Positions 22,078 through 31,365 of a DNA stretch of 64,000 nt are shown here, piece after piece. The first letter of the stretch is position 1; every line of letters starts with the position of its first letter. Made by a program: the position numbers and the translations under genes. The notes under the pieces were generated by a model, which saw nothing but the letters and a program-made list of their open reading frames with translations, was not told where the DNA came from and did no database searches. The stretch is from JAEUNJ01 sp052035955 (GTDB taxonomy: Bacteria; Pseudomonadota; Gammaproteobacteria; Burkholderiales; Rhodocyclaceae): contig JBPOHD010000027.1 in the NCBI GenBank assembly GCA_052035955.1, positions 95,017 through 159,016 of the forward strand, in the 5' to 3' direction.

Positions 22078-23550
22078 TCAATCCCCGGGCGCCGGTTTCT
22101 TCCTGCGCAGCGCGGCACCGACGAGGACCGAGGCGGAGAGTAGCAGAACCGTCAGATTCCCGGAACGCATGTAGGGCGTCGTTCCCTGGTAGCCCTGGAC
22201 TTCGACCCGCAGGGCGCCGACGGTGAAGGGTGGCAGCACGGCGGCAACGGTGCCATCGGCGGCGATGGCCGCCGTCATGCCCGTGTTGGTCGCCCGCAGC
22301 ATGGGGCGGCCGGTCTCCGCCGAGCGCACCTGGGCGATCTGCAGATGCTGCGGCTGGGCGAGGGAATCGCCGAACCAGGCGGTATTGGAGAGGTTGACCA
22401 GCAAGGTCGCCGACGGCAGGAAGCGCAGCAGTTCCTCCCCGAACAGATCCTCGTAGCAGATCGTCGGCGCCAGGCGCTGGCCGGCCACCGCCAGCGGCGC
22501 CTGGTTTGCCGGACCGGCGCTGAAGTCGGACATCGGAATGCGCACCAGGTCGAAGAACCAGGAAAAGCCGGGCGGGATGTATTCGCCGAAGGGGACCAGG
22601 TGGACCTTGGCATAGGCGCTGGCCCGGAGGTCCGGGGTCAGGGCGACGGCGCCATTGGTGTAGCCGCCGTCGCGGCTGCGCACGGCGACCCCGACCAGGG
22701 CGTCGCCATGGCGGGTCAGGCCGCGCCTGACCTCGGCCGGCACGGCGTCGAAGAACAGGGGCAGGGCCGTTTCCGGCAGGACCGTCAGGCGGGCCGGATG
22801 CCGTTCGGTCAGCCGGAGGTAGGTCTCCAGGGACAAGGGCAGACGCTCGGGATCCCACTTGAGGGTCTGGGGGATGTTGCCCTGCAGGAGACTCACCGAG
22901 ACCGCGTCGCCGACGGGCTGGCTCCAGGCGATGCCGCGCAGCAGGAATCCCGCCCCGAACAGGGCGGCCACCGCGACGGCGGGCCCCGGGCGGCGTCCGC
23001 CGAAGCCCAGCAGGGCGGCGGCCAGGGCGGCCAGGAAGGCGAGGCCATAGCTGCCGAGGAGGGGGGCGAACCCCGCGAGGGGGCTCGGCGGGGCCTGGGA
23101 GTAGCCGAGGGCGAGCCACGGGAAACCTGTGAACAGCCATCCGCGCAGCCACTCGGCCATGGTCCAGGCCGCGGCGGCGAGCAACGACGGGAAAACGATT
23201 CCGGCGCCGGACCAGCGCCTGAACACCCAGCCGGCCAGGGCCGGAAACAAGGCCAGGTAGGCGCAGAACAGCAGGGTCGCGAGGGCGGCCAGGGGTGCCG
23301 CCATGCCGCCGACGTCGTGCATGCTGACATAGACCCATGAAACTCCGGCGAGAAAGAACCCCAGGCCCCAGGCATAGCCCAGTATCGCCGACGCCAGGGC
23401 AGTCCCGGCCCGCCGCCAGGCGCGAAAGAGCAAGGCCAGGGTCAGCAAGGGAAGCGGAAACAGCCCGAAGGGCGCAAAGCCGGCCACGGTGAGGGCCCCG
23501 GCAAGGGCCGCCAGGAGGACTTCGCCCCGACCCGCCACGGGGCCGGTCAT
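22078..23550 (-). CDS. lnt: apolipoprotein N-acyltransferase
   Basis: 490 residues with several N-terminal membrane segments and a C-terminal nitrilase-fold domain. The catalytic triad is Glu260 (LPETALP), Lys315 (YAKVHLVPFGEY) and Cys365 (TICYEDLF). Lnt adds the third acyl chain to outer-membrane lipoproteins at the periplasmic face. Its start overlaps the corC stop by 4 bases, forming the conserved miaB-phoH-ybeY-corC-lnt operon. Confidence 0.95.
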   Translation of the reverse strand: MTGPVAGRGEVLLAALAGALTVAGFAPFGLFPLPLLTLALLFRAWRRAGTALASAILGYAWGLGFFLAGVSWVYVSMHDVGGMAAPLAALATLLFCAYLALFPALAGWVFRRWSGAGIVFPSLLAAAAWTMAEWLRGWLFTGFPWLALGYSQAPPSPLAGFAPLLGSYGLAFLAALAAALLGFGGRRPGPAVAVAALFGAGFLLRGIAWSQPVGDAVSVSLLQGNIPQTLKWDPERLPLSLETYLRLTERHPARLTVLPETALPLFFDAVPAEVRRGLTRHGDALVGVAVRSRDGGYTNGAVALTPDLRASAYAKVHLVPFGEYIPPGFSWFFDLVRIPMSDFSAGPANQAPLAVAGQRLAPTICYEDLFGEELLRFLPSATLLVNLSNTAWFGDSLAQPQHLQIAQVRSAETGRPMLRATNTGMTAAIAADGTVAAVLPPFTVGALRVEVQGYQGTTPYMRSGNLTVLLLSASVLVGAALRRKKPAPGD

Positions 23551-24392
23551 TCGGGCCTGTCTAGGGCGAGGCCCTTCTGGGAATCGATCAGGAGCGTATG
23601 GACACGCCGGCTGTCGGCGCGCAGCACCTGGATGCGCAGCCCCGCCACCTGCAGGGACTCGTTGCGTCGCGGCAGGCGGCCGAGCCGATGGATCACGAGG
23701 CCTCCCACGGTGTCGTAATCGTCGTCGGGGAGGTCGATGCCGAAGGCTGCATTGATGTCGGCGATTTGCGTGATCGCCTTCACCCGGTAGCGGCCGGCGT
23801 TGTCGAGGACGATGTTGTCGGCCGTTTCGTCGAAGTCGTACTCGTCCTCGATGTCGCCGACGATCTGTTCCAGCACGTCCTCGATCGTGACGAGTCCGGC
23901 TACGCCACCGTATTCGTCGACCACGATGGCCATGTGGTTGCGCGAAGCCCGGAATTCCCTGAGCAGCACGTCGAGCCGCTTCGTCTCGGGAATGAAGACG
24001 GCGGGCCGCAGGGTATCGCGCAGGGCGAAGCCCTTGCCGACGACGTGCCTGAGCAGCTCCTTGGCCAGGAGAATTCCAATGACATCATCCCTGTTCTCGC
24101 CCACTACCGGAAAGCGGGAATGGGCCGCCTCGATCACCGTCCCGACGATCTTCGCCGGCGGGTCGCCCGCCTCGATGACGTCCATCTGGGCCCGCGGCAC
24201 CATGATGTCGCGCACCTGCATCTCCGAGACCTGCATGGCGCCTTCGATGATGCCGAGGGCGTCCGCCTCCAGCAGGTGGCGCTCGAAGGCGCCCCGCAGG
24301 AGTTGCATCAGTTCTTCCCGGTCTTCGGGCTGGCGCATCAGGAGCGCCGAGAGGCGCCCGAGGATGGAGGGTCGGCTACTGGGAGGCTCCAT
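23547..24392 (-). CDS. corC: CorC/HlyC-type transporter-associated CBS protein
   Basis: 281 residues. Two CBS domains (from about VRDIMVPRAQMDVIEAG to the VVDEYGGVAGLVTIEDVLEQIVGDI signature) are followed by a CorC_HlyC domain. It lacks the membrane DUF21 part, so it is the short cytoplasmic form linked to Mg/Co efflux. It lies between ybeY and lnt in their conserved operon. Confidence 0.92.
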   Translation of the reverse strand: MEPPSSRPSILGRLSALLMRQPEDREELMQLLRGAFERHLLEADALGIIEGAMQVSEMQVRDIMVPRAQMDVIEAGDPPAKIVGTVIEAAHSRFPVVGENRDDVIGILLAKELLRHVVGKGFALRDTLRPAVFIPETKRLDVLLREFRASRNHMAIVVDEYGGVAGLVTIEDVLEQIVGDIEDEYDFDETADNIVLDNAGRYRVKAITQIADINAAFGIDLPDDDYDTVGGLVIHRLGRLPRRNESLQVAGLRIQVLRADSRRVHTLLIDSQKGLALDRPE

Positions 24393-24394
24393 GT

Positions 24395-24874
24395 CTATGC
24401 GTAGGGATCGGCTATGCGGAATGTCCGGAGGATTTCGCGCTCGCGCGCTTCCATCCTGTTTGCATCGGCCGCCCCCGTTTCGTGATCGTAACCTTGCAGG
24501 TGCAGCATACCATGCACGATCAGGTGGGCGAAGTGGTCGCGGGGCCGCTTGCCCTGGCTCCGCGCCTCGCGCAGGACCACCGGCAGGCAGACCACGAGGT
24601 CGCCGGTCGGCGGCGTCTCGGCGTAGGGAAAGGACAGCACGTTGGTGGCATAGTCCCGGCCGCGGAAATCGCGATTCAGGCCGCGCCCCTCGGCTGCGTC
24701 GACGAAGCGGACGGTGAATTCGCCGCCCGACGGCGCCGCCGCCCGCACCCAGCGGCGGACCTGGGAACGCGAAGGCAGGCTCGGATCGTCGCAGGCATAT
24801 TGGACGGCCAGGTGCAGCGGCCCGGCCTGGTCTGCCGCCGTTCCGGCCTCCGTGGTTTTCGTCTTGCGCGCCAA
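24395..24874 (-). CDS. ybeY: endoribonuclease YbeY, rRNA maturation factor
   Basis: 159 residues with the zinc motif HGMLHLQGYDH (H-x3-H-x5-H) near residue 120. YbeY takes part in 16S rRNA 3' processing and ribosome quality control. It is 24 bases downstream of phoH and 2 bases before corC, in the standard operon. Confidence 0.95.
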   Translation of the reverse strand: MARKTKTTEAGTAADQAGPLHLAVQYACDDPSLPSRSQVRRWVRAAAPSGGEFTVRFVDAAEGRGLNRDFRGRDYATNVLSFPYAETPPTGDLVVCLPVVLREARSQGKRPRDHFAHLIVHGMLHLQGYDHETGAADANRMEAREREILRTFRIADPYA

Positions 24875-24898
24875 GCCTCGACCCCGGGTCGTCGGACC

Positions 24899-25888
24899 CT
24901 AAGCCCGGTTTCCCTGTCCCTGGGCCTTTTCATAGGCCGCGACGATGCGACCGACCAGGGGATGCCGGACGACGTCGGAGGCGTCGAAGTCGGTGAAGGC
25001 GAGGCCGCGCACGTCGGCCAGGATCTGCCGCGCCTCCACCAGGCCCGACTTCTGCCCCTTCGGCAGGTCTATCTGGGTCACGTCGCCGGTGATGACGGCC
25101 CTGGCGCCGATGCCGATGCGGGTGAGGAACATCTTCATCTGCTCGGGCGTCGTGTTCTGGGCCTCGTCGAGGATGACGAATGCCTGGTTCAGGGTGCGGC
25201 CGCGCATGTAGGCGAGCGGCGCCACCTCGATGTTGCCCTTTTCGAACAGCCGCCCCACCTTGTCGAAGCCCATGAGGTCGTAGAGGGCGTCGTAGAGCGG
25301 CCGCAGGTAGGGGTCCACCTTCTGGGCCAGGTCGCCGGGCAGGAAACCGAGGCGCTCCCCCGCCTCCACCGCCGGCCGGGTCAGGACGATGCGTGCCACC
25401 TGGTCCCGCTCGAAGGCGTCGACGGCGCAGGCGACGGCCAGGTAGGTCTTGCCGGTGCCGGCCGGACCGATGCCGAACGTGATGTCGTGCTCCTGGATCT
25501 TGCGGATGTACTCGACCTGGTGGGCGGTCCGCCCGTGGAGGTCGGCGCGGCGGGTCAGCAGGGCCGCAGCCGACTGCTGGGCCTGGTTTAGATTGGCCAG
25601 TTCGATGAGCCCGAGCTGGATCACGTCGACCGTCAGTGGTTCGTCGGCCAACGCGTAGAAGTGCCGCAGGGCCTGCCCGGCCCGGCGGGCATGCTCGGGG
25701 TCGCCGGCGACCCGGCAGCGATCGCCGCGCCGGGAAATGGCGACGTCGTAGGCGGTCTCGATCTGGCGCAGGTTCTCGTCCAGGGCGCCGCAGAGGTTGG
25801 CCAGCCGCCCGTTGTCGGCCGGCTCCAGCACCACGTCCAGGGGGCGGGGCTTGAGGGCCGGCCTGCCGGCCGCCGGCAGGCTATTCAC
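24899..25888 (-). CDS. ybeZ: PhoH-like ATPase (YbeZ)
   Basis: 329 residues. The Walker A GPAGTGKT is at 141-148, Walker B lies in AFVILDEAQN, and an N-terminal KH-like part precedes the ATPase domain. YbeZ works with YbeY in RNA metabolism. Its start overlaps the miaB stop by 8 bases. Confidence 0.94.
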   Translation of the reverse strand: MNSLPAAGRPALKPRPLDVVLEPADNGRLANLCGALDENLRQIETAYDVAISRRGDRCRVAGDPEHARRAGQALRHFYALADEPLTVDVIQLGLIELANLNQAQQSAAALLTRRADLHGRTAHQVEYIRKIQEHDITFGIGPAGTGKTYLAVACAVDAFERDQVARIVLTRPAVEAGERLGFLPGDLAQKVDPYLRPLYDALYDLMGFDKVGRLFEKGNIEVAPLAYMRGRTLNQAFVILDEAQNTTPEQMKMFLTRIGIGARAVITGDVTQIDLPKGQKSGLVEARQILADVRGLAFTDFDASDVVRHPLVGRIVAAYEKAQGQGNRA

Positions 25889-27215
25889 GGATCAGGACCT
25901 CGCCGCGCAGGCTGTGGGGCAGGGCTCCGGTAATGCGCACATCGACGAAGCGACCGAGCAGGCGGTCGGGCCCGGCGAAATTCACCACCCGGTTGTTGTC
26001 GGTGCGGCCCGACAGTTCGGCGGCGTCCTTCTTTGCATGGCCCTCCACCAGCACCCGCTGCACGCTGCCCACCATGGCCCCGGAGATGGCCATGGCCTGC
26101 AACTCGATGCGCTTCTGCAGGCGCATGAGCCGCGCCGTCTTGAGGGAGGCCGGCGTGGCGTCCTCCATGTCGGCGGCGGGCGTGCCAGGCCGGGGACTGT
26201 AGATGAAGGAGAAGCTGGTATCGAATCCGACGTCCTCGATGAGGCGCATGGTCCGTTCGAAATCCTCCTCGGTCTCGCCGGGAAATCCCACGATGAAGTC
26301 CGACGACAGGGAGATGTCGGGACGGACGGCCCGCAGGCGGCGGACGAGGGACTTGTATTCGAGGGCCGTGTAGCCGCGCTTCATGGCCGCCAGTATCCGG
26401 TCCGACCCCGACTGCACGGGCAGGTGCAGATGGGAGACCAGCTTCGGTACCCGGGCGTAGGCGTCGATCAGGCGCTGGCCCAGTTCCCTCGGATGGGAGG
26501 TCGTGTAGCGGATGCGCTCGATGCCGGGCAGGTCGGCGATCGCCTCGATCAGGAAGGCCAGGTCGGCGCCCTCGGGGTCGTCGTCCAGGGCGCCGCGGTA
26601 GGCGTTGACGTTCTGGCCGAGCAGGGTGACCTCCCGTACCCCCTGGCCGGCCAGGCCCACGACCTCGGCCAGGACATCGGCGCAGGGCCGCGACACTTCC
26701 TCTCCCCGGGTATAGGGGACCACGCAGAAGGTGCAGTACTTGGAACAGCCTTCCATGATGGAAACGAAGGCCGACGTACCTTCGACGCGGGCCGGCGGCA
26801 AGTGGTCGAACTTCTCGATTTCCGGAAACGAGACGTCCACCTGGGCCCGGCCGCTGGCCCGGCGGGCGGCGATCAACTGCGGCAACCGGTGCAGGGTCTG
26901 GGGGCCGAAGACCAGGTCCACGTAGGGCGCCCGGGCGACGATGGCGTCGCCCTCCTGGCTGGCGACGCAGCCGCCGACGCCAATCACCAGGTCCGGTCTT
27001 GCCTTCTTCAGATGCTTGATGCGGCCGAGATCGTGGAAGACCTTCTCCTGCGCCTTCTCGCGCACGGAGCAGGTGTTGAACAGGATGATGTCGGCCTCTT
27101 CGGGGTTCTCGGTCTTCACCGCGCCTTCGGCGCCGGCGAGGACATCGGCCATCCTGTCCGAATCGTATTCGTTCATCTGGCACCCGAAGGTGCGGATGAA
27201 CACTTTCTTCGTCAT
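25881..27215 (-). CDS. miaB: tRNA-2-methylthio-N6-dimethylallyladenosine synthase
   Basis: 444 residues. The N-terminal cluster cysteines are Cys12, Cys49 and Cys83, and the radical-SAM motif is Cys157, Cys161 and Cys164 (CSKYCTFC). A C-terminal TRAM domain follows. MiaB adds the methylthio group to i6A37 of tRNAs reading UNN codons. It heads the leftward miaB-phoH-ybeY-corC-lnt operon. A small unassigned gene lies 4 bases upstream on the same strand. Confidence 0.96.
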   Translation of the reverse strand: MTKKVFIRTFGCQMNEYDSDRMADVLAGAEGAVKTENPEEADIILFNTCSVREKAQEKVFHDLGRIKHLKKARPDLVIGVGGCVASQEGDAIVARAPYVDLVFGPQTLHRLPQLIAARRASGRAQVDVSFPEIEKFDHLPPARVEGTSAFVSIMEGCSKYCTFCVVPYTRGEEVSRPCADVLAEVVGLAGQGVREVTLLGQNVNAYRGALDDDPEGADLAFLIEAIADLPGIERIRYTTSHPRELGQRLIDAYARVPKLVSHLHLPVQSGSDRILAAMKRGYTALEYKSLVRRLRAVRPDISLSSDFIVGFPGETEEDFERTMRLIEDVGFDTSFSFIYSPRPGTPAADMEDATPASLKTARLMRLQKRIELQAMAISGAMVGSVQRVLVEGHAKKDAAELSGRTDNNRVVNFAGPDRLLGRFVDVRITGALPHSLRGEVLIRE

Positions 27216-27219
27216 GCGA

Positions 27220-27576
27220 TCAACGGGCGGCGGCGAGTTCGGCGGAACTGAGAATCCAGACCCGGAAGACCTTGCCGTAGGGGTCGGTCAGGTAACGGAC
27301 GGTGGCAGCCTGCTGGACGGCGGTCGGAACGACGATGAGGTTCTGCTCGTTGCGGATCTGGATTCCAGGGGCCAGCGCGAGAACCTTGCCGTCGATCTGG
27401 ACCTGCCCCCACTGGGGTGGTTCCATCTGTCCCTGGACGGCATCGGCAGGCAGATTGCGCACCAGACCGGCCACCGGCGGCTGGACCGGCGGCGGCGCAT
27501 TCTGGACGGCATTGACGATCGTGCTGATGATCGCCGGGACGATCGAATTGATAGGCATAAACGGATTATAGATCAA
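27220..27576 (-). CDS. small protein of unknown function upstream of miaB
   Basis: 118 residues from 27576 (112 from the internal ATG at 27558). I do not recognise a family. The N-terminal part is hydrophobic with a proline-rich stretch (PPPVQPPVAG). The rest has two paired segments, VQIDGKVLALAPGIQIRNEQ and TVRYLTDPYGKVFRVWIL, that look like small beta-barrel strands. The frame keeps GC-rich codon use and ends 4 bases before miaB, so it is probably co-transcribed. A TATAAT hexamer overlaps the start region, which could place a promoter very close to the coding start. Confidence 0.6.
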   Translation of the reverse strand: MIYNPFMPINSIVPAIISTIVNAVQNAPPPVQPPVAGLVRNLPADAVQGQMEPPQWGQVQIDGKVLALAPGIQIRNEQNLIVVPTAVQQAATVRYLTDPYGKVFRVWILSSAELAAAR

Positions 27577-27637
27577 CCGATTGGCGAAAGCTCCGCACTG
27601 CGCTTATCGGCCGGATGGGGAAATCCTTTAGGATTGC

Positions 27638-28570
27638 GTGTTTCCCGCCTGCCGCGCACACCCCTTGCCCGCCGTTCCGACGACCATTCCCCGCGCCGGT
27701 CTCCTGTTGCTCGCCCTGCTTTCCCTCGGCTGGGGATTCAACTGGCCGATCATGAAGACGGTGATCACCGAGATTCCCCGCTGGACCTTCCGCGGCATGT
27801 GCCTGGTCCTCGCCTCGGGCGGCCTGTTCGCCATTGCCCGCCTCGCCGGCGGCTCCCTGCGGGTCCCGGCCGGACATGGGAGGCAGATCCTGACCCTTGC
27901 CGCCACCAACATCGTCGGCTGGAACCTCCTCTCCATCTATGGCATCTCCCACCTGCCCTCGGGCCGGGCCGCCATCCTGGGCTATACCATGCCCCTGTGG
28001 AGCATGTTGCTATCCGCCTGGTTGCTGAACGAGCGGCTGACGCCACGCCGCCTGCTGGGACTTGCCCTGGGCATGGGCGGCATGGCCCTCCTGGCCGCCA
28101 CCGAATTCCACCATCTGGGTGCCGCCCCGCTCGGCGTCATTTTCATGCTCGCCGCCGCGGCCGTCTGGGCTGCTGGGGTGGTGGCCTACAAGCGGGCGCC
28201 GCCGCCCATGCCGATCACGGCCCTCACCGCCTGGCAGATGCTGATCGGCGGCGTCCCGATCTGGGCCGTCGGCCTGGCCACCGAGTCGGTGGCCTGGGGC
28301 CAGGTGAGCTTCTGGCCCCTGTTCGGCCTCTGGTACAACGTCTTCGTCGCCGTCCTCTTCTGTTACTGGGCCTGGAACAAGATCGTCGAGATGGTGCCGG
28401 TCGGCGTCTCGTCCCTCGGCTCACTGGTCATACCGGTGGTCGGCGTCTTCAGCGGCATGGTCTTCCTCGGGGAGCAACCGCGCTGGCAGGACTTCGCCGC
28501 CCTGGTCCTGGTCCTCGGCGCCCTGGCCACCGTGATCCTGCCGGCCCGGACGCCGAAGATGGGCGTTTGA
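27638..28570 (+). CDS. EamA/DMT-family transporter
   Basis: 310 residues from a GTG at 27638 (a TTG at 27665 is an alternative), with ten predicted membrane segments in two EamA repeats. Signature pieces are LGWGFNWPIMK in the first helix and GSLVIPVVGVFSGMVFLGE in the second repeat. The family exports amino acids or other metabolites; the substrate is unknown. It runs in the same direction as the ccm operon, 46 bases upstream of ccmA. Confidence 0.9.
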   Translation: MFPACRAHPLPAVPTTIPRAGLLLLALLSLGWGFNWPIMKTVITEIPRWTFRGMCLVLASGGLFAIARLAGGSLRVPAGHGRQILTLAATNIVGWNLLSIYGISHLPSGRAAILGYTMPLWSMLLSAWLLNERLTPRRLLGLALGMGGMALLAATEFHHLGAAPLGVIFMLAAAAVWAAGVVAYKRAPPPMPITALTAWQMLIGGVPIWAVGLATESVAWGQVSFWPLFGLWYNVFVAVLFCYWAWNKIVEMVPVGVSSLGSLVIPVVGVFSGMVFLGEQPRWQDFAALVLVLGALATVILPARTPKMGV

Positions 28571-28616
28571 CCGGGAACAATCCATGCTTTCCACCGATCA
28601 TGCACAATCGGCGCCC

Positions 28617-29252
28617 ATGCTGACCGTTACCGGACTCTCCTGCCAGCGCGGCGAGCGCCGCCTCTTCGCCGGCCTCGACCTCGCCGTCGGTGCCGGCGAG
28701 TGGGTGCACGTGCAGGGGGAGAACGGCTCCGGCAAGACCACCCTGTTGCGCACCCTGATCGGCCTGGCCCATGCCGCCGAGGGTGATATCCGCTGGCGCG
28801 GCGAGACCCTGCGCGAAGCGGGCGAGGACTACCGCCGGGAACTCCTCTACCTGGGGCACCACGGCGCCATGAAGGAGGAGCTGACGCCGATGGAAAACCT
28901 GCGCCTGGCCTCCGCCCTCGACGGCAACGACCTGCCGGAGCGGGAAACCCTGCTCGCCCTGCACCGCATGGGGTTGCGGGGGCGCGAGGACCTGCCCGTC
29001 CGCTTCCTTTCCGCCGGCCAGAAGCGGCGCGTCCTGCTCGCCCGCCTGCTGACCCGCAGGGCCACCCTCTGGATCCTCGACGAACCCTTCACCGCCCTCG
29101 ACGTGAAGGCCGTCGACATGCTTGCCGGCCTGATCGGCGAGCACCTGGCCGGCGGCGGTTTGGCCATCCTGACCAGCCACCAGCCCCTGCCCCTGCCGGG
29201 CGGCCGGGCCATCGACCTCGGCGCCTTCGCCGTCCCCGGAGGCCGGGCATGA
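28617..29252 (+). CDS. ccmA: haem exporter ATP-binding protein CcmA
   Basis: 211 residues from the ATG at 28617, chosen because the family starts directly with a MLTVTGLSCQRGER-type strand; an ATG at 28584 would add 11 residues. Walker A is GENGSGKT, the signature is FLSAGQKRR and Walker B is LWILDEPF. CcmA with CcmB forms the ABC module that releases holo-CcmE from CcmC in cytochrome c maturation System I. First gene of the ccmABCDEFGHI operon; its stop overlaps ccmB (ATGA). Confidence 0.95.
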   Translation: MLTVTGLSCQRGERRLFAGLDLAVGAGEWVHVQGENGSGKTTLLRTLIGLAHAAEGDIRWRGETLREAGEDYRRELLYLGHHGAMKEELTPMENLRLASALDGNDLPERETLLALHRMGLRGREDLPVRFLSAGQKRRVLLARLLTRRATLWILDEPFTALDVKAVDMLAGLIGEHLAGGGLAILTSHQPLPLPGGRAIDLGAFAVPGGRA

Positions 29253-29914
29253 ACGCCGTCCTCGCCGTCGTCCGCCGCGACCTGCTGCTCGCAATGCGGC
29301 GCAAGAGCGAGGTCCTGACCATCCTATTTTTCTTCATGATCGTGGTCAGCCTTTTTCCGCTGGGCATCGGTCCGGAAACGCCCCTGCTGCGCAAGATCGC
29401 CCCGGGCATCCTCTGGGTGGCCGCCCTCCTGGCCAGCATGCTGGGGCTCTCCCGGCTCTTTGCCACCGACCACGCCGACGGCACCCTGGAGCAGCTCGCC
29501 CTTTCCCCCTCCCCCCTCGGGCTGCTGGTCGCAGGTAAAATCTGCGCCCATTGGCTGGTTTCCGGGCTGCCCCTGGTACTCCTGGCCCCCGTGCTGGGCG
29601 TCCAGTTCGACCTGGACACCGGCGCCCTCGGGATCCTGGTCGTGGCCCTGCTGCTGGGCACTCCCCTGCTATCGCTGATCGGCGCCATCGGCGCCGCGCT
29701 GACCCTGGGCCTGCGTGGCGGCGGTGTCCTGCTGAGCCTGCTGGTGCTGCCGCTCTACGTGCCGGCCCTGATCTTCGGAGCCGGCGCGGTCGAGGCCCAC
29801 GTCTCGGGCCTCGGGGCCGGCGGACATCTCTCGCTGCTGGCGGCCTTGCTGGCGCTGGCCGTTTTTTTCGCCCCGTGGGCAGCCACGGCGGCCTTGAGGA
29901 TCGCATTGGAATGA
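29249..29914 (+). CDS. ccmB: haem exporter permease CcmB
   Basis: 221 residues with six membrane segments. FATDHADGTLEQLALSP after the second helix is typical of CcmB. It is the membrane partner of CcmA. It overlaps ccmA and ccmC by 4 bases each. Confidence 0.95.
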   Translation: MNAVLAVVRRDLLLAMRRKSEVLTILFFFMIVVSLFPLGIGPETPLLRKIAPGILWVAALLASMLGLSRLFATDHADGTLEQLALSPSPLGLLVAGKICAHWLVSGLPLVLLAPVLGVQFDLDTGALGILVVALLLGTPLLSLIGAIGAALTLGLRGGGVLLSLLVLPLYVPALIFGAGAVEAHVSGLGAGGHLSLLAALLALAVFFAPWAATAALRIALE

Positions 29915-30672
29915 GCAACCGGCTCGTCAACTGGTTCAGGTACGCCTCGCCCCAGAGCTTCTACCCGCTGGCCGGGAAGATGATCCCCTGGTTCTGGGCC
30001 CTGGCTGCCGCCTTCACCGTCGCCGGCCTCTGGATCAGCTTCTTCGTCGCGCCGACGGACGCCCAGCAGGGCGAGGGCTACCGGATCATCTTCATCCACG
30101 TGCCTGCCTCCTGGATGTCGATGTTCATCTACTGCGTCATGGCCGGCTGGGCGGCCCTGGACCTGGCGCTCAATACGCGGCTGTCCGGCATGATGGCCAC
30201 CGCCCTGGCGCCCACCGGGGCCCTGATGGCCTTCCTGTCCCTGTGGACGGGCGCCCTTTGGGGCAAGCCGATGTGGGGCACCTGGTGGGTCTGGGATGCG
30301 CGCCTCACCTCGGAGCTGATCCTCTTCTTCCTCTACATCGGCTTCATCGCCCTGCAGGCCGCCATCGACGACCCGCGGCGGGCCGACAAGGCGGGCGCCA
30401 TCCTGGCCCTGGTCGGCGTGGTGAACATCCCCATCATCTATTTCTCGGTCAAGTGGTGGAACACCCTGCACCAGGGGGCCTCCGTCTCCCTCAACAAGTC
30501 GCCGTCCATGGCCCAGACGATGCTGTGGGGCATGCTCATCATGGCGCTGGCCTTCTGGATGTATTCCATTGCCATCGCCCTGATGCGGGCAAGGGCCATC
30601 ATGCTCGAGCGGGAAATCCACACCGAGTGGGTCAAGAATCTGCCGGAAGTGGGCGGAGGGAGCGCGCGATGA
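29911..30672 (+). CDS. ccmC: haem-handling protein CcmC
   Basis: 253 residues from the ATG at 29911. The tryptophan-rich periplasmic loop WGTWWVWDARLTSE and the flanking histidines are the haem-binding site. CcmC loads haem onto CcmE at the periplasmic side of the inner membrane. Start and stop overlap ccmB and ccmD. Confidence 0.96.
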   Translation: MSNRLVNWFRYASPQSFYPLAGKMIPWFWALAAAFTVAGLWISFFVAPTDAQQGEGYRIIFIHVPASWMSMFIYCVMAGWAALDLALNTRLSGMMATALAPTGALMAFLSLWTGALWGKPMWGTWWVWDARLTSELILFFLYIGFIALQAAIDDPRRADKAGAILALVGVVNIPIIYFSVKWWNTLHQGASVSLNKSPSMAQTMLWGMLIMALAFWMYSIAIALMRARAIMLEREIHTEWVKNLPEVGGGSAR

Positions 30673-30851
30673 ACTGGGGATCGCCGGCCGAATTCTTCGC
30701 CATGGGCGGCTATGGCCTTTACGTCTGGGGCAGCTTCGGCGCCTGCGCCCTGGCCCTGGCCATTGAACCCTTGCTGGTCCGCAAGCGTCGAAACGACATC
30801 CTGCGCAGCCTGCGCCGCGAGCGCATGGCCGAGGAACTGGAAAAAGAGTGA
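30669..30851 (+). CDS. ccmD: haem exporter protein CcmD
   Basis: 60 residues with a single membrane helix (GGYGLYVWGSFGACALALAIE) followed by a basic cytoplasmic tail. Size, position between ccmC and ccmE, and ATGA overlap with ccmC identify it. CcmD helps release holo-CcmE from CcmABC. Confidence 0.93.
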   Translation: MNWGSPAEFFAMGGYGLYVWGSFGACALALAIEPLLVRKRRNDILRSLRRERMAEELEKE

Positions 30852-30924
30852 CCGACAACCCCCGTTGGCCCCACGCGTGCCCTGGATCCGATCGCGGGCG
30901 GCGCGTCGCGGCGAGGTATCCGCA

Positions 30925-31365
30925 ATGAAAGCAAGGCAGAAACGCATCGCCCTGATCCTCGGCGGCCTGGCGACCCTCGGCATTGCCGCCGCCCTGGTCC
31001 TCAACGCCCTGAACAGCAACATCGCGCTCTACGTGACGCCGAGCGAGGTGGCGGAGGGCAAGGCCCCGAAGGAGAAGGCCTTCCGCGTCGGAGGCATGGT
31101 CAAGGAGGGCAGCCTGCGCCGCGACAACCTGACCGTCCATTTCGTCGTCACCGACACCGCCAGGGACATCCCGGTCGCCTACACGGGCATCCTTCCCGAC
31201 CTCTTCAAGGAGGGCAAGGGAGCCGTCGTCCAGGGCCGCCTGGGCACCGACGGCCTGTTCACCGCCACCGAGGTCCTGGCCAAGCACGACGAGAACTACA
31301 TGCCGCCGGCGGCGCAGCATGCGGTGGATCAGGCGCAGAAGGCGCAGAAGACCGTCAAGCCATGA
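30925..31365 (+). CDS. ccmE: cytochrome c maturation haem chaperone CcmE
   Basis: 146 residues from the ATG at 30925, with an N-terminal membrane anchor (residues 8-28) and a periplasmic OB-fold. His121 and Tyr125 in the HDENY motif are the covalent haem site and ligand. It carries haem from CcmC to CcmF. The 73-base gap after ccmD is the largest inside the operon. Confidence 0.95.
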   Translation: MKARQKRIALILGGLATLGIAAALVLNALNSNIALYVTPSEVAEGKAPKEKAFRVGGMVKEGSLRRDNLTVHFVVTDTARDIPVAYTGILPDLFKEGKGAVVQGRLGTDGLFTATEVLAKHDENYMPPAAQHAVDQAQKAQKTVKP

